The notes beneath the pieces are model-generated. The model made no database searches, was not told where the DNA came from, and worked only from the letters and a program-made list of their open reading frames with translations. Shown here piece after piece: positions 8,905 to 17,845 of a stretch of DNA of 64,000 nt (position 1 is the stretch's first letter; each line of letters starts with the position of its first letter). A program made the translations under genes and the position numbers. The stretch comes from Acinetobacter sp. YWS30-1 (lineage in GTDB: Bacteria > Pseudomonadota > Gammaproteobacteria > Pseudomonadales > Moraxellaceae), in assembly GCF_033558715.1 (NCBI RefSeq), contig NZ_CP114606.1:310001-374000 (forward strand), given 5' to 3'.

Positions 8905-10107
8905 ATGACGAAGCACATTGCAATTGTGGGTGCTGGCCCGGCAGGCTTGATGGCTGCAGAAGTTCTGAGCCAGTCTGATTATGAAGTTCATGTGTTTGAA
9001 CAGAAGCCTTCGGCTGCCCGTAAATTCCTGATGGCTGGCAAAACCGGCCTAAATATTTCTCATGCCGAACCCGTCGAGCAGTTTGTGCAGCGTTATGATC
9101 AGGTAGACTGGTTAGAACCTTGGATCAAACGCTGGGATGCGATATGGATTCAAAACTGGATGAAAGATCTTGGCATTGAACCTTATATTGGTTCTTCAGG
9201 TCGAGTTTTTCCTACAGAAATGAAAGCCGCTCCACTATTGCGTGTCTGGTTAAAACGTTTAACTGAGCAAGGGGTACAATTTCATTATCGTCATCAAATT
9301 CTAGATCTGAAAAATCATCAGCTACAGATCCATGATTTAAAAAATGATTGCGCATTCACAGAAAACTTTGATGCGATTGTTTTGGCTTGTGGTGCAGTGT
9401 CATGGTCAAAACTCGGCAGTGATGGGAAATGGCAAGCATGGCTTGATTGCAGTGAGATTGAACCTTTCCAAGCCAGTAATGCGGGTGTGGAATATCCATG
9501 GTCTAAGTTTATGCAGCCAATCTTCGGTCAGCCCCTAAAACGGGTCGAGGCTTGGGTTGATGGCGGTGACAAGACCATGGGAGATATCGTGATCAGTCAC
9601 TATGGTCTGGAAAGTGGTCTAATCTATAAACAGGACCGGGGACTGCGTCAACAGCTGAAACAGGGTCAGCCAATGCAGCTGAATCTGGATCTTTTTCCGG
9701 ATCAAACCTTAGAGCAGCTGGCTAAAAAATTACAGCCAAGTAAAAAGCAGTCTTTGAATAATATCTGGCGGAAAGCAGGTCTGGATGGTGCAAAAGCTGC
9801 TCTGGTGCGTGAACTGTTACCAAAGCCACTTTGGCAAAATGCTACTGAATTAGCACAGCAGATTAAGCAATTGAAAATTCCTTTAACAGGTTTCCGTCCT
9901 ATACAGGAAGCGATTAGCTGTGCAGGTGGTGTTAAACGCGAGGTTCTGTCAGAGCAGCTTCAGCTTAAATCCAATCCACATGTGTTCTTATGTGGTGAGA
10001 TGCTGGACTGGGATGCGCCTACAGGGGGTTACTTGCTGACAGCCTGTTTTGCCACTGGACGAGCAGCCGCAGAAGGGGTGCAGCAATATTTAGTTCAAGC
10101 TCAATAA
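8905..10107 (+). CDS. NAD(P)/FAD-dependent oxidoreductase (HI0933-like, TIGR03862 type)
   Basis: This is a 400-residue flavoprotein. The N-terminal FAD motif is IVGAGPAGLMAAEVL, followed by the family signature LMAGKTGLNISHAEP. The C-terminal part has the second FAD contact LCGEMLDWDAPTGGYLL. Members of this group are usually called HI0933-like or BaiN/RdsA-type reductases, with substrates mostly unknown. It is coupled to the TrmB-like gene (four-base gap). Confidence 0.87.
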   Translation: MTKHIAIVGAGPAGLMAAEVLSQSDYEVHVFEQKPSAARKFLMAGKTGLNISHAEPVEQFVQRYDQVDWLEPWIKRWDAIWIQNWMKDLGIEPYIGSSGRVFPTEMKAAPLLRVWLKRLTEQGVQFHYRHQILDLKNHQLQIHDLKNDCAFTENFDAIVLACGAVSWSKLGSDGKWQAWLDCSEIEPFQASNAGVEYPWSKFMQPIFGQPLKRVEAWVDGGDKTMGDIVISHYGLESGLIYKQDRGLRQQLKQGQPMQLNLDLFPDQTLEQLAKKLQPSKKQSLNNIWRKAGLDGAKAALVRELLPKPLWQNATELAQQIKQLKIPLTGFRPIQEAISCAGGVKREVLSEQLQLKSNPHVFLCGEMLDWDAPTGGYLLTACFATGRAAAEGVQQYLVQAQ

Positions 10108-10156
10108 TACGCATTCTTCAGAAAGTGAAAGTTAAATCTTAGAACTGCATATAAAA

Positions 10157-10182
10157 TTTCAGGAAGCGTCCGCTTCCTGAAA
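10157..10182. terminator. bidirectional terminator hairpin
   Basis: A perfect 12-bp stem, TTTCAGGAAGCG / CGCTTCCTGAAA, with a two-base loop, between the convergent flavoprotein and lipoprotein genes. A short U-rich run follows on the minus strand. Confidence 0.75.
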
Positions 10183-10190
10183 TGTATTAT

Positions 10191-10769
10191 TTATTGTGCT
10201 GGGGCTTTATTTGCGGTGATCATCTCTGGATATTGCGAACGCCAGCGTTCCAGTTGCTCTTGGGCATGTAGATATTTGCCCAGACCTTTTACATTTTCAC
10301 TGGCTTCATTTACGGTAGAGGCCTGAGATCTCGGACTATTCACCAGTTTTTCCTGATGTTCCCAGTATTGATACATCAAACCCTGAATATAACGGCCCTG
10401 TTCAGTTTTAAGCTCCAGATCTTTGAGCATATTTAGCGAAGACTGGACATGATCGCGTTGACGTTGCTGGACAAATTCCGGAGTCAGATTGTCATCATTG
10501 CGCATGCCATTGAGCTCAGCTTCCAGATCCGCGCTCATTTCCTGGAAACGTTCTTCATAGTCATTCAAGACAGCAATATCATGGGGATCATCTTCCGTTT
10601 TAGGGAAGTTTTTCACGGGTCCAGTTTTCAATTCCTGCATGATTTCCTCCGATGCAGAGTCTTCCGTTGCCTGCTGTTCTACAGATTGTGAACTTTTCTG
10701 GTCACAGGCCATCAAAAACATGGCGGCAGTGAAAAGTGCAGTTCGTGACATCAATTGAATCGTGTGCAT
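10191..10769 (-). CDS. putative lipoprotein
   Basis: This 192-residue exported protein has a signal peptide ending in a lipobox (FLMAC, Cys22). The mature part is rich in Glu and Gln and mainly helical, with a probable coiled coil around residues 65-150. I do not recognise a family. It lies 15 bases downstream of the methyltransferase gene on the same strand and is probably co-transcribed. Confidence 0.75.
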   Translation of the reverse strand: MHTIQLMSRTALFTAAMFLMACDQKSSQSVEQQATEDSASEEIMQELKTGPVKNFPKTEDDPHDIAVLNDYEERFQEMSADLEAELNGMRNDDNLTPEFVQQRQRDHVQSSLNMLKDLELKTEQGRYIQGLMYQYWEHQEKLVNSPRSQASTVNEASENVKGLGKYLHAQEQLERWRSQYPEMITANKAPAQ

Positions 10770-10784
10770 GATTGAATCCTGTTC

Positions 10785-11561
10785 CTAATTATTTTTCTTG
10801 AATACATAAACATAGGTGATATAAGGGAAATTAATCATATCTTCTGCACCCTTGTCCGTATAGTTTTTGATAATTTGTTCGAATTGCTGCTTGAGCTGCT
10901 GTTGCTGTTCTTTTGGTAGTGCCGCAATAAAGCTGGTTGACAATAAGCGTTTGGAAACCACCTGCTCGACAGGGCCATGCTGTAGCTGTTGCATTTGCGT
11001 TTCAGCATAAGGCTGAAAGAGATTCTGTTCTTCAAATACTTTACGCCAGGCACCACTATGATAGCGTGGCGTATTGCCTTCCAGTGGTGCAATGCAATCT
11101 GCCAGGGCTTTAACCCAGTCGACTGTAATATCTCGTTGGTTCCAGACCAGTACCAGAAAGCCTTGAGGTTTAAGTACCCGATCCAGCTCCTTTAAGGTCT
11201 CTAGATTGGAAAACCAGTGAAATGACTGTGCACAAAACACGGCATTCACGCTATGATCGGGCAGGGGAAGCTGGTGGCTCATCCCTTCAAGGGTATGAAT
11301 ATCCGGATGTGCCAGTTTTAACTGGGCCAGCATTTCAGGGACAGGATCAATGGCGGTGATGTGGCTGCTGAGTGGAAGCAAATAGGCAATAAATTTACCT
11401 GTTCCTGTTCCCAAATCAACAAGATCTGCATCTACAGGCAATGACAGTGTCTCGGCAAGCCATGGGCTAAGATCTGCCGGATAGTCAGGGCGTACCTGCT
11501 GATAAAGCTCAGCCGCTGTACTAAACCCTTGTTGAGCTGCAGGATGCAGTGATTGTGTCAT
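10785..11561 (-). CDS. class I SAM-dependent methyltransferase
   Basis: This 258-residue enzyme has the methyltransferase motif I VDLGTGTGKFIAYLL, motif II around ITAIDPVPEML and the HSVNAVFCAQSFHWFSN segment typical of the Methyltransf_11 group that acts on small molecules. The substrate is unknown. It heads a likely two-gene unit with the lipoprotein gene. Confidence 0.85.
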   Translation of the reverse strand: MTQSLHPAAQQGFSTAAELYQQVRPDYPADLSPWLAETLSLPVDADLVDLGTGTGKFIAYLLPLSSHITAIDPVPEMLAQLKLAHPDIHTLEGMSHQLPLPDHSVNAVFCAQSFHWFSNLETLKELDRVLKPQGFLVLVWNQRDITVDWVKALADCIAPLEGNTPRYHSGAWRKVFEEQNLFQPYAETQMQQLQHGPVEQVVSKRLLSTSFIAALPKEQQQQLKQQFEQIIKNYTDKGAEDMINFPYITYVYVFKKNN

Positions 11562-11674
11562 ATTTTGCGCTTTTTAATCTTTTTCATCGATATAAAATAG
11601 CATATTCACTTTTTCGGCCCTATTCATTGAGTGAATTGTTGCCGAAAAGTTAGATTCACCAGCACGGGAAAGTT

Positions 11675-12946
11675 ATGGATAAGCAGATTGTTTTTGAAGA
11701 TGAGCATATACGCGCAATTTTTATGCCGGGGTCATCTTCAGAATTGATTTTTTCATTTGGAGATTTGATTACCCGTGCCAAGGGCTTGAGCATCAATGCC
11801 GAAAAATCATTAGCAAAATTTGAATTTAATGTTTTGGGAATCATGCCCAAACATAAATCCTGGTTTCCAAAAAGTTCCATGTGGAACATGTTGCAAGCCA
11901 TTGCCGAGCTGATTGCACCGTTTCAGCAGCGCATTGCCTATGGTGGCTCCATGGGTGGCTATGCTGCGATTAAATATTCCAATCTGCTGAATGTTCAGCG
12001 AGTGGTCGCGATGGTGCCGCAATATTCGATTGATCCGGAAGATGTCGAAGATGCCCGCTACAACATGTTTTACCAGCCTGAGCTGAATGAAGGCATGCGG
12101 ATTGAGGCAGAAGACGTCAGTCCGGAACGGGAATATATTCTGGTTTATGACCCATATTGTACCGAAGACCGGGCACATTATCTGAAACTAGAAGCCATAC
12201 TTCCACAGCATCATGTACTGCATCTGCCATTTACCGGCCATGACGCCATCGCTGTTCTGGCCAGCTCCGAGCTGCTGTATGACTTTTTATTGCATGAATA
12301 TGATGAAAGTTATTTCTACCAGAAAATGCGTCGGGTCAAGAAAAACAGCAAGTTCTATTATCGTAAGGTGATTGAGAATATCTTGCCGAGGCATCGTTTT
12401 GCTTTAGGGCGTATCCTGAAAAATAATGATCTGCTGCTGGATACCCAGTTTTTTGATGCAGCGCAAAAACAGGTGATTTTGCGTGAATTGCTGAGTAATA
12501 AACAGGTCGATCAGCAGGATCTGCTTAAGCTCGGAATTCACGTCAATCTGCCGCAGGAAAAGCGCCAGTTATTGCTCGATGCCTATGGACATGCACTGGT
12601 CTTTAACGTCATCAGCAACAAGATCGAAAGCTATACCGGTGATGCGATTGCACTGAACCATAAATTCCTGATTCCAATCTATGCCAAAGGTAATGGCTTG
12701 CTGACCATCAATCTGAATGATGAACGTTATCTGGTAGTGATGAATGATCGGCATATTATGAAACTGGTCAAGGAGCAGGATGAATTAAATGTAGGCATGC
12801 ATCCGATTATCATGAAACGCTATGCTGATTTTTATATGTTCAGCTATAAACATCTGAATTTGCATACAGATGAATACGGCGCTTCCGGTTTCGTTGACGC
12901 AAGTGACAAAAATACACAGTTTGTGACACGAAGTGAAATGAACTAA
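11675..12946 (+). CDS. alpha/beta-hydrolase-like protein with long C-terminal domain
   Basis: This is a 423-residue cytoplasmic protein. Residues about 90-115 contain a nucleophile elbow (AYGGSMGGYAAIKY), and a histidine in LPFTGHDAIAVL could complete a catalytic triad. The N-terminal ~220 residues thus look like an alpha/beta hydrolase. The C-terminal ~200 residues match nothing I know and end in a beta-rich stretch. The ATG at 11675 lacks a strong ribosome site. It is transcribed divergently from the methyltransferase gene. Function unknown. Confidence 0.7.
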   Translation: MDKQIVFEDEHIRAIFMPGSSSELIFSFGDLITRAKGLSINAEKSLAKFEFNVLGIMPKHKSWFPKSSMWNMLQAIAELIAPFQQRIAYGGSMGGYAAIKYSNLLNVQRVVAMVPQYSIDPEDVEDARYNMFYQPELNEGMRIEAEDVSPEREYILVYDPYCTEDRAHYLKLEAILPQHHVLHLPFTGHDAIAVLASSELLYDFLLHEYDESYFYQKMRRVKKNSKFYYRKVIENILPRHRFALGRILKNNDLLLDTQFFDAAQKQVILRELLSNKQVDQQDLLKLGIHVNLPQEKRQLLLDAYGHALVFNVISNKIESYTGDAIALNHKFLIPIYAKGNGLLTINLNDERYLVVMNDRHIMKLVKEQDELNVGMHPIIMKRYADFYMFSYKHLNLHTDEYGASGFVDASDKNTQFVTRSEMN

Positions 12947-13068
12947 CCAAAAAATTTATCTAAAAAACAAATACTTGACTTATGTTTGCTAAGGCCTAAT
13001 ATGGTCTTAGGCGGTATGAAAAATAGTCACACCGCTTCCGGTTGTTTATATGACAAGGGAGTAAATAT

Positions 13069-13263
13069 ATGCAATCCAAACAAGTTACAAGTATTTGTTT
13101 TATTCTTGGACTGATGCTGCCTAATTTTGCACACGCGGAAAGTGTGCATCCTGCAGTGATCTTGCTCAGTTCTTCTCTTATTTTTCTGATCTTTCTCAGT
13201 GTATATGTGATTTATAAGGTGCGCCGTTCTCTGCGTAACCATATTGATAAGTCTGTAGATTAA
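13069..13263 (+). CDS. small secreted or membrane protein
   Basis: This 64-residue ORF has a convincing signal peptide (cleavage after NFAHA, about residue 23), then a single membrane helix (about 30-49) and a basic tail KVRRSLRNH. A good AAGGGAG ribosome site lies seven bases before the ATG. No family is recognised. Confidence 0.7.
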   Translation: MQSKQVTSICFILGLMLPNFAHAESVHPAVILLSSSLIFLIFLSVYVIYKVRRSLRNHIDKSVD

Positions 13264-13355
13264 CCACTTCTGACAGTAAGTTGCTTGAAAACCCTGCAGG
13301 ACTTGTTTTAAATGGCAATCAAAATAAATTGTCAAACAAGGTTGAGGGTAGCGCC

Positions 13356-14309
13356 ATGAAAGCCGCTTATTTAGATTATGCTTCTTTAGACCAACAGGAT
13401 TTGGACTTTCAGGCACTACATGCAGTATTTGATCAGCTGGTCTTATACCCGGCCACATCGGCTGCAGAGATTCAGTCTCGTGTGGCCGATGTCGATGTCA
13501 TCATTACCAACAAAGTCATGATTGACGCGGCAACCATCCAGCAATGCCCTCAACTGAAACTGATCCTGATTTCTGCTACGGGCACCAATAATGTCGATCT
13601 GGCTGCGGCCAAGGCATGTGGCATTGTGGTGTGTAACTGTCAGGCTTATGGCACCTCTGCCGTCGCTCAGCATACCCTTATGCTGATGCTCAATCTGGCC
13701 ACTTCATTTTTAACCTATCAACGTGCAGTACAGCAGGGCGAATGGCAAAAGGCCAGCCAGTTCTGTCTATTGGGTGCGCCAATTGTAGAATTGGCAGGCA
13801 AGACCTTAGGTATTATTGGTTATGGTGAGCTGGGCCATGCAGTTGCCAGACTGGCAGAAGCCTTTGGCATGAAAGTACTGATTGCAGCTTTGCCCAACCG
13901 TCCAGCAGATGATTCCCGTATTCCATTTGCAGAGTTATTGCCACAAGTGGATTTTTTAAGCCTGCATTGCCCTTTAACGGAAGATACCCGTCATTTAATC
14001 AGTCATGCCGAACTGGACACGATGAAACCAAGTGCATTTTTAATTAACTGTGCGCGTGGTGGAATCGTCGATGAACAGGCTTTGGCTCAGGCCTTATGCG
14101 AAGGCAAAATTGCCGGTGCTGCGACGGATGTGCTTACCGTGGAGCCTCCGAAAGAGGGAAATGTATTGCTCGATGCCTCAATTCCTAACCTGATCGTTAC
14201 ACCGCACAATGCTTGGGGCAGCGTTGATGCGCGTCAACGCATTGTGGATCAGATGGTGGAAAATGTAGAAGCCTTTAAGCAAGGCCGGCCTATCCGTCAG
14301 GTAAATTAA
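13356..14309 (+). CDS. D-2-hydroxyacid dehydrogenase (HprA-like)
   Basis: This 317-residue NAD-dependent reductase is of the glycerate/hydroxypyruvate reductase type. The NAD-binding GIIGYGELGHAVARL is present, as are the catalytic regions INCARGGIVDEQAL (Arg) and VTPHNAWGSV (His). ATG at 13356 (MKAAYLDYAS) follows GAGGG and matches family N-termini; an upstream in-frame start at 13281 would add 25 unrelated residues. The substrate is probably hydroxypyruvate or glyoxylate, by family resemblance. Confidence 0.88.
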   Translation: MKAAYLDYASLDQQDLDFQALHAVFDQLVLYPATSAAEIQSRVADVDVIITNKVMIDAATIQQCPQLKLILISATGTNNVDLAAAKACGIVVCNCQAYGTSAVAQHTLMLMLNLATSFLTYQRAVQQGEWQKASQFCLLGAPIVELAGKTLGIIGYGELGHAVARLAEAFGMKVLIAALPNRPADDSRIPFAELLPQVDFLSLHCPLTEDTRHLISHAELDTMKPSAFLINCARGGIVDEQALAQALCEGKIAGAATDVLTVEPPKEGNVLLDASIPNLIVTPHNAWGSVDARQRIVDQMVENVEAFKQGRPIRQVN

Positions 14310-14328
14310 AAACTGCCAAATAAAAACT

Positions 14329-14360
14329 AAATGCTGATTAAATTCGATCAGCATTTTTTT
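14329..14360. terminator. bidirectional terminator hairpin
   Basis: 10-bp stem AAATGCTGAT / ATCAGCATTT with an eight-base loop and a T-run on +, ending the dehydrogenase gene and overlapping the end of the convergent gene. Confidence 0.85.
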
Positions 14361-14866
14361 CGGTTTTCTGGCGTAATATATTTATCTAATAGCTTTAAAA
14401 ATTCACTCTGAACCAGTGCAGACCGGGGGTTAAATATAATTTCCTGATAGACGCGCTTAAATTCGGGTACCCGTTCATCGGGACGCTTGTCATAAGATGT
14501 TCGATAATGGGTTTCAAACATATAAATCAGATGATTCTGCGAAAAATAAGCAGTTCGATAGCTATAAATGTCATCTCCTTGAGTCCCGATTCTTAATTTA
14601 CACATATCCTTGATCCGATACAGGTCGGCATTATTGCCAGAGGCGGGCCTAAATTCAGCTTCCTCCAAGTGTTCTATATGCTGGATTTTTTCGCCTTCGG
14701 TTTTATGGTTATAAGGATTCGCACTAGACAGGCTCGGGATGGAGGATAATTCATCATCAATCGCAGCAATTGAGGTCACGGTTTCACCTGAAACCAGTAA
14801 AGTGATGTACAGGATGGCTACACCACACAGAATGCCGGCGATAAAGCTGAGGAGATTTTTTTTCAT
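14348..14866 (-). CDS. hypothetical membrane-anchored protein
   Basis: This 172-residue protein has one N-terminal membrane helix (about residues 5-27) acting as an uncleaved anchor, then a soluble, presumably periplasmic, domain with two cysteines (one in KDMCKLRIG, one the last residue). No family recognised. It looks like a typical chromosomal Acinetobacter hypothetical gene. Confidence 0.65.
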   Translation of the reverse strand: MKKNLLSFIAGILCGVAILYITLLVSGETVTSIAAIDDELSSIPSLSSANPYNHKTEGEKIQHIEHLEEAEFRPASGNNADLYRIKDMCKLRIGTQGDDIYSYRTAYFSQNHLIYMFETHYRTSYDKRPDERVPEFKRVYQEIIFNPRSALVQSEFLKLLDKYITPENRKKC

Positions 14867-14940
14867 TTTTATTATCTTCTCATGATTTTACTTGAGTTCA
14901 GTCTAAAGAAAGACTCAACTATCTTCAATGCTTAAAAGAA

Positions 14941-14962
14941 AAAGCCCGTAATGGGCTTTTTT
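14941..14962. terminator. terminator hairpin
   Basis: Stem AAAGCCC / GGGCTTT with a five-base loop and T-runs on both strands, just downstream of the minus-strand secreted-protein gene. Confidence 0.85.
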
Positions 14963-14974
14963 CAATGCGATGAT

Positions 14975-15454
14975 TTAAAGATCATCTACTGCATAACTGG
15001 TTGCTGTACCGGAACTTGATTGGGATTGTGATACCGATGAATTTTGAGTTGCGGTAGATGGCTGACTCAAAGGCTGTTGCACGATTGGCGTCTGTTGTGA
15101 ATTGCCGCGCCAGACTTCACGGGTTTGCTGAATTTTCTGACCCGTTTGCTGTGCTGCCTGAGTCGCACCTTCATCTACTTTCTGGATGGTATCTGATGCC
15201 GCAGACTTGGTATTGCCCCAGGCACGATCTACACCCGGTTTGATTTTGGCAATGCCTTTTTCAGTGACTTCACCTACTTTTTCAGCGGTATTGATAACAC
15301 CTTCCTGTGCTTTATAGGCAAATACATGCAGCAGGTTCGGATTCTCACCATAAGGTGCAATCGGTTTAGTAGTCTGAGTGGTTTCGGTCTGTGCAAATAC
15401 AGGTGCACAGAACATTAAAGCAGTCGTTAAAATAATTGGGGTTTTGATATTCAT
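14975..15454 (-). CDS. secreted low-complexity protein
   Basis: This 159-residue protein has a signal peptide cleaved after APVFA (about residue 21). A repetitive helical middle (TAEKVGEVTEKGIAKIKPGV, then Gln/Thr-rich) leads into a Ser/Gln-rich C-terminus. It probably resides in the periplasm. No enzymatic motif is visible and the function is unknown. Confidence 0.7.
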   Translation of the reverse strand: MNIKTPIILTTALMFCAPVFAQTETTQTTKPIAPYGENPNLLHVFAYKAQEGVINTAEKVGEVTEKGIAKIKPGVDRAWGNTKSAASDTIQKVDEGATQAAQQTGQKIQQTREVWRGNSQQTPIVQQPLSQPSTATQNSSVSQSQSSSGTATSYAVDDL

Positions 15455-15655
15455 TATGGATCGACCTCGAATTCGTCAAAGAGCGGTCTGAGTTTGGTTT
15501 TCAGTGTAACGGATAATCAGCCAAAAACAATGAATAAGCTGTGAAGAGAATATAGGTTCAGCGTAGTTTGATGCGAGGATTTTATAATTTTTAAGAGAAA
15601 GAAAAAGTAGGTCAAATCAGAAGAAAGATTAAATTTCTGTTCATTCAAATAAATA

Positions 15656-15682
15656 GCCCCATTTTCATCATAAAAACAGGGC
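15656..15682 (-). terminator. intrinsic terminator of the 15690 lipoprotein gene
   Basis: On the minus strand a 10-bp stem (GCCCTGTTTT / AAAATGGGGC, one G-U pair) lies just past the stop codon and is followed by a U-rich tract. Confidence 0.7.
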
Positions 15683-15689
15683 GATCTAT

Positions 15690-16079
15690 TTAATCACATT
15701 GAGTTAGGGCATCTTTGGCAAAATGATTGCGCAGAGTTACAAAGTTCTTTTGTACTGCCGCATCATGCAGGTCAAATTTTTGTGCTGTGCTGGTTCCGTC
15801 GCGCTGGAAAGTTGCTGAGCCGGCATCAATCAGGGTCATGCCTTTAAATGACCATTGTTCAACTGAACGGTTGTTACCGATGTCGCCAGTAAATTCAATC
15901 ACGCATTTGTCGAGGAACTTAGTCAGTTTCGCCTTATTGTTGGTGGTTTCTGGAATAACTTCGAGATTTTTTACTTCCTGTAATACACCCAGTTCCAGTT
16001 GTGGAATGGTGGGTTGAGATGTACATGCTGTAAGTGCGATACCCGCAAGAGTCGTCATAATGAGTGTTTGAAATTTCAT
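15690..16079 (-). CDS. putative lipoprotein
   Basis: This 129-residue protein begins with a lipoprotein signal peptide and lipobox (ALTAC, Cys19). The mature domain is a small soluble fold with two further cysteines (DKCVIEF and the C-terminal QCD) that could form a disulfide. No known family. Single gene with its own terminator. Confidence 0.7.
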   Translation of the reverse strand: MKFQTLIMTTLAGIALTACTSQPTIPQLELGVLQEVKNLEVIPETTNNKAKLTKFLDKCVIEFTGDIGNNRSVEQWSFKGMTLIDAGSATFQRDGTSTAQKFDLHDAAVQKNFVTLRNHFAKDALTQCD

Positions 16080-16201
16080 GCGCTTCTTTCTTGTTGAGTG
16101 TTGTTAGGGTGAGTATAGGGAATTACTAAAAGATTGGCCATACTCCATATCTTTCAAATTTAAAGATAAAATCAAGTTACTTAATAAAATGGTTTAGAAA
16201 A

Positions 16202-16732
16202 TTATTTCTTTCTAGATAAAGGGCCATTTCTTTTGGCAAACCTTTCATTTTCTTTATTTCTTTCCATTGTTGTTTCAATAAAATTGTTTGGAAGTAATGT
16301 GGAAATTAATGCATAAATTTGTGCGATGCTTAATAGAAATAAATATGCAAAAAACACACTTCTAAGCAAATATTTTATTGGCTCAAATAGACTTATATTC
16401 TTAATAGGATAAATAATAAAATTAGATAAAATACAAAGTATTAATATAAAAGTAGTAATAACTAGGCTTAGGCTTAGTCTCTTGAAAATTTCATCCTTAT
16501 CTTTTTCATGAGCTTCAGTAGAACTACTACTTGTATCTCCTTTAAAAATTTTAGAAATAGTATCAGGATAAAATAACGCGAGCCATATACCTAAAATTGC
16601 AAAAATGATTGAAGTAGTACTCGTGATACTATCGAAAATATTTTTTTGATACTCGAAGGGAATCCACTTTCCTAAGAAGAAAGCTATAAGAGTAAAGAGG
16701 AAGATGAGTAATACAAACTCTCTTTTAGTCAT
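16202..16732 (-). CDS. four-helix membrane protein of an AT-rich two-gene module
   Basis: From the ATG at 16732 (MTKREFVLL) this is a 176-residue inner-membrane protein. Two helices lie near the N-terminus (about residues 7-25 and 38-54), two more near 92-112 and 125-150, with a charged Ser/Lys-rich cytoplasmic loop and a basic tail. This start is chosen because AAGAAG precedes it and because, without the IS, the ATG overlaps the stop codon of the upstream gene. A longer frame from a GTG at 16792 would begin inside ISAba125. Base composition is strikingly AT-rich. Function unknown; the architecture resembles effector subunits of phage-defence pairs, which is only inference. Confidence 0.65.
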   Translation of the reverse strand: MTKREFVLLIFLFTLIAFFLGKWIPFEYQKNIFDSITSTTSIIFAILGIWLALFYPDTISKIFKGDTSSSSTEAHEKDKDEIFKRLSLSLVITTFILILCILSNFIIYPIKNISLFEPIKYLLRSVFFAYLFLLSIAQIYALISTLLPNNFIETTMERNKENERFAKRNGPLSRKK

Positions 16733-16758
16733 TTTTTTCTTCTTGTAAAAGAAGGATA

Positions 16759-17845
16759 GGCAGAGTAAAACTTGAAGTGCGACATAAACCACCTAATTAA
16801 TTTAAAGGGTTTATGGAGTATATAAAATTGTCATACCATCATCTTAACTTTGAAGATCGTACTGCATTAATGCTTGAGTCAAGAAAAGAAGGCTTTTCAG
16901 CCAGAAAATTTGCTGAACTCATTAAAAGACATCCTAGTACGATCTATCGTGAGCTTAAAAGAAATAGCATCAATGACGTTTATCAAGCTCAATATGCTTC
17001 TGATAACACCTTCGCTAGACGTAGACGCGGTCACAGAAAACTCAAAATCGACTCAATTCTCTGGAGATTTATTGTTGAAGCGATCCGTTGTTTATGGTCT
17101 CCTCAGCAAATAGCAAAGCGTTTAAAGACATTTCCTGATTTGGATCAAACAATGAATGTAAGCCATACAACGATTTATTCAACTATACGAGCATTACCAA
17201 AGGGTGAGTTGAAAAAAGACTTATTATCCTGTCTGCGTCATGAAAATAAAAAGCGAAAAGCTAATGGTGAACCTAAAAAAGATTCTATATTACAGGATAT
17301 TAAAACTATTCATGAGCGCCCAGCCGAAGTTCAAGAAAGAAAAATACCGGGTCATTGGGAAGCCGATTTAATTAAAGGTAAAGACAATAAAAGTTCGATA
17401 GCAACACTTATTGAACGAAATACACGGCTCTGTATCTTGGCAACATTACCTGATGCAAAGGCAGAATCAGTGCGCAAGGCTTTAACTGAAGCTCTGAAAT
17501 ATTTACCTGCAGAACTGCGTAAAACGTTGACCTATGACCGTGGACGTGAGATGTCAGAACATAAAATACTCGAAGAAGATTTAGGCATAGATGTATATTT
17601 CTGTGACCCACATTCGCCATGGCAGAAAGGTACATGCGAAAATATGAATGGTTTAATTAGGCAATATTTACCTAAAGGGATTGATTTAAATCAGGCAGAT
17701 CAGCATTATTTAAATCAAGTCGCCATGTCACTGAATACTCGTCCTAGAAAAGCGTTAGATTGGCTTACACCATTAGAGAAATTTGCTCAGCTTGTTGATT
17801 ATCATAAGGCTTTTGAAACTGTCGCACCTCATGTTTGAATTCGCC
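16759..17845 (+). mobile_element. ISAba125 (IS30 family), complete, 1087 bp
   Basis: The inverted ends are GGCAGAGTAAAACTTGAAGT at 16759, running on to GTGCGAC, and the complement of 17821-17845 (GGCGAATTCAAACATGAGGT, also running on to GTGCGAC). A 3-bp duplication ATA flanks it (16756-16758 and 17846-17848). The length of 1087 bp, 3-bp duplication and 341-residue transposase agree with ISAba125, an element typical of Acinetobacter and best known next to blaNDM. It sits in the last codons of the 17849-18882 gene. The isoform assignment is from memory, not a database search. Confidence 0.88.
16813..17838 (+). CDS. ISAba125 transposase
   Basis: This 341-residue IS30-family DDE transposase has an N-terminal helix-turn-helix (FSARKFAELIKRHPSTIYRE) and the three catalytic regions HWEADLIKGKDNKSS, TYDRGREMSEH and CENMNGLIRQYLPKG. 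It is intact, so the element could still move. It is encoded opposite to the two genes it separates. The right-end sequence TTGAAT (17835-17840) is the -35 box known to drive adjacent genes outward from ISAba125, but no good -10 follows here. Confidence 0.93.
   Translation: MEYIKLSYHHLNFEDRTALMLESRKEGFSARKFAELIKRHPSTIYRELKRNSINDVYQAQYASDNTFARRRRGHRKLKIDSILWRFIVEAIRCLWSPQQIAKRLKTFPDLDQTMNVSHTTIYSTIRALPKGELKKDLLSCLRHENKKRKANGEPKKDSILQDIKTIHERPAEVQERKIPGHWEADLIKGKDNKSSIATLIERNTRLCILATLPDAKAESVRKALTEALKYLPAELRKTLTYDRGREMSEHKILEEDLGIDVYFCDPHSPWQKGTCENMNGLIRQYLPKGIDLNQADQHYLNQVAMSLNTRPRKALDWLTPLEKFAQLVDYHKAFETVAPHV

Noticed and set aside
16733..16792. Longer start (GTG) for the four-helix membrane protein
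   Set aside because: The extra 20 residues would be encoded partly by the ISAba125 left end. The ATG at 16732 has a ribosome site and is the coupled start in the rebuilt locus.
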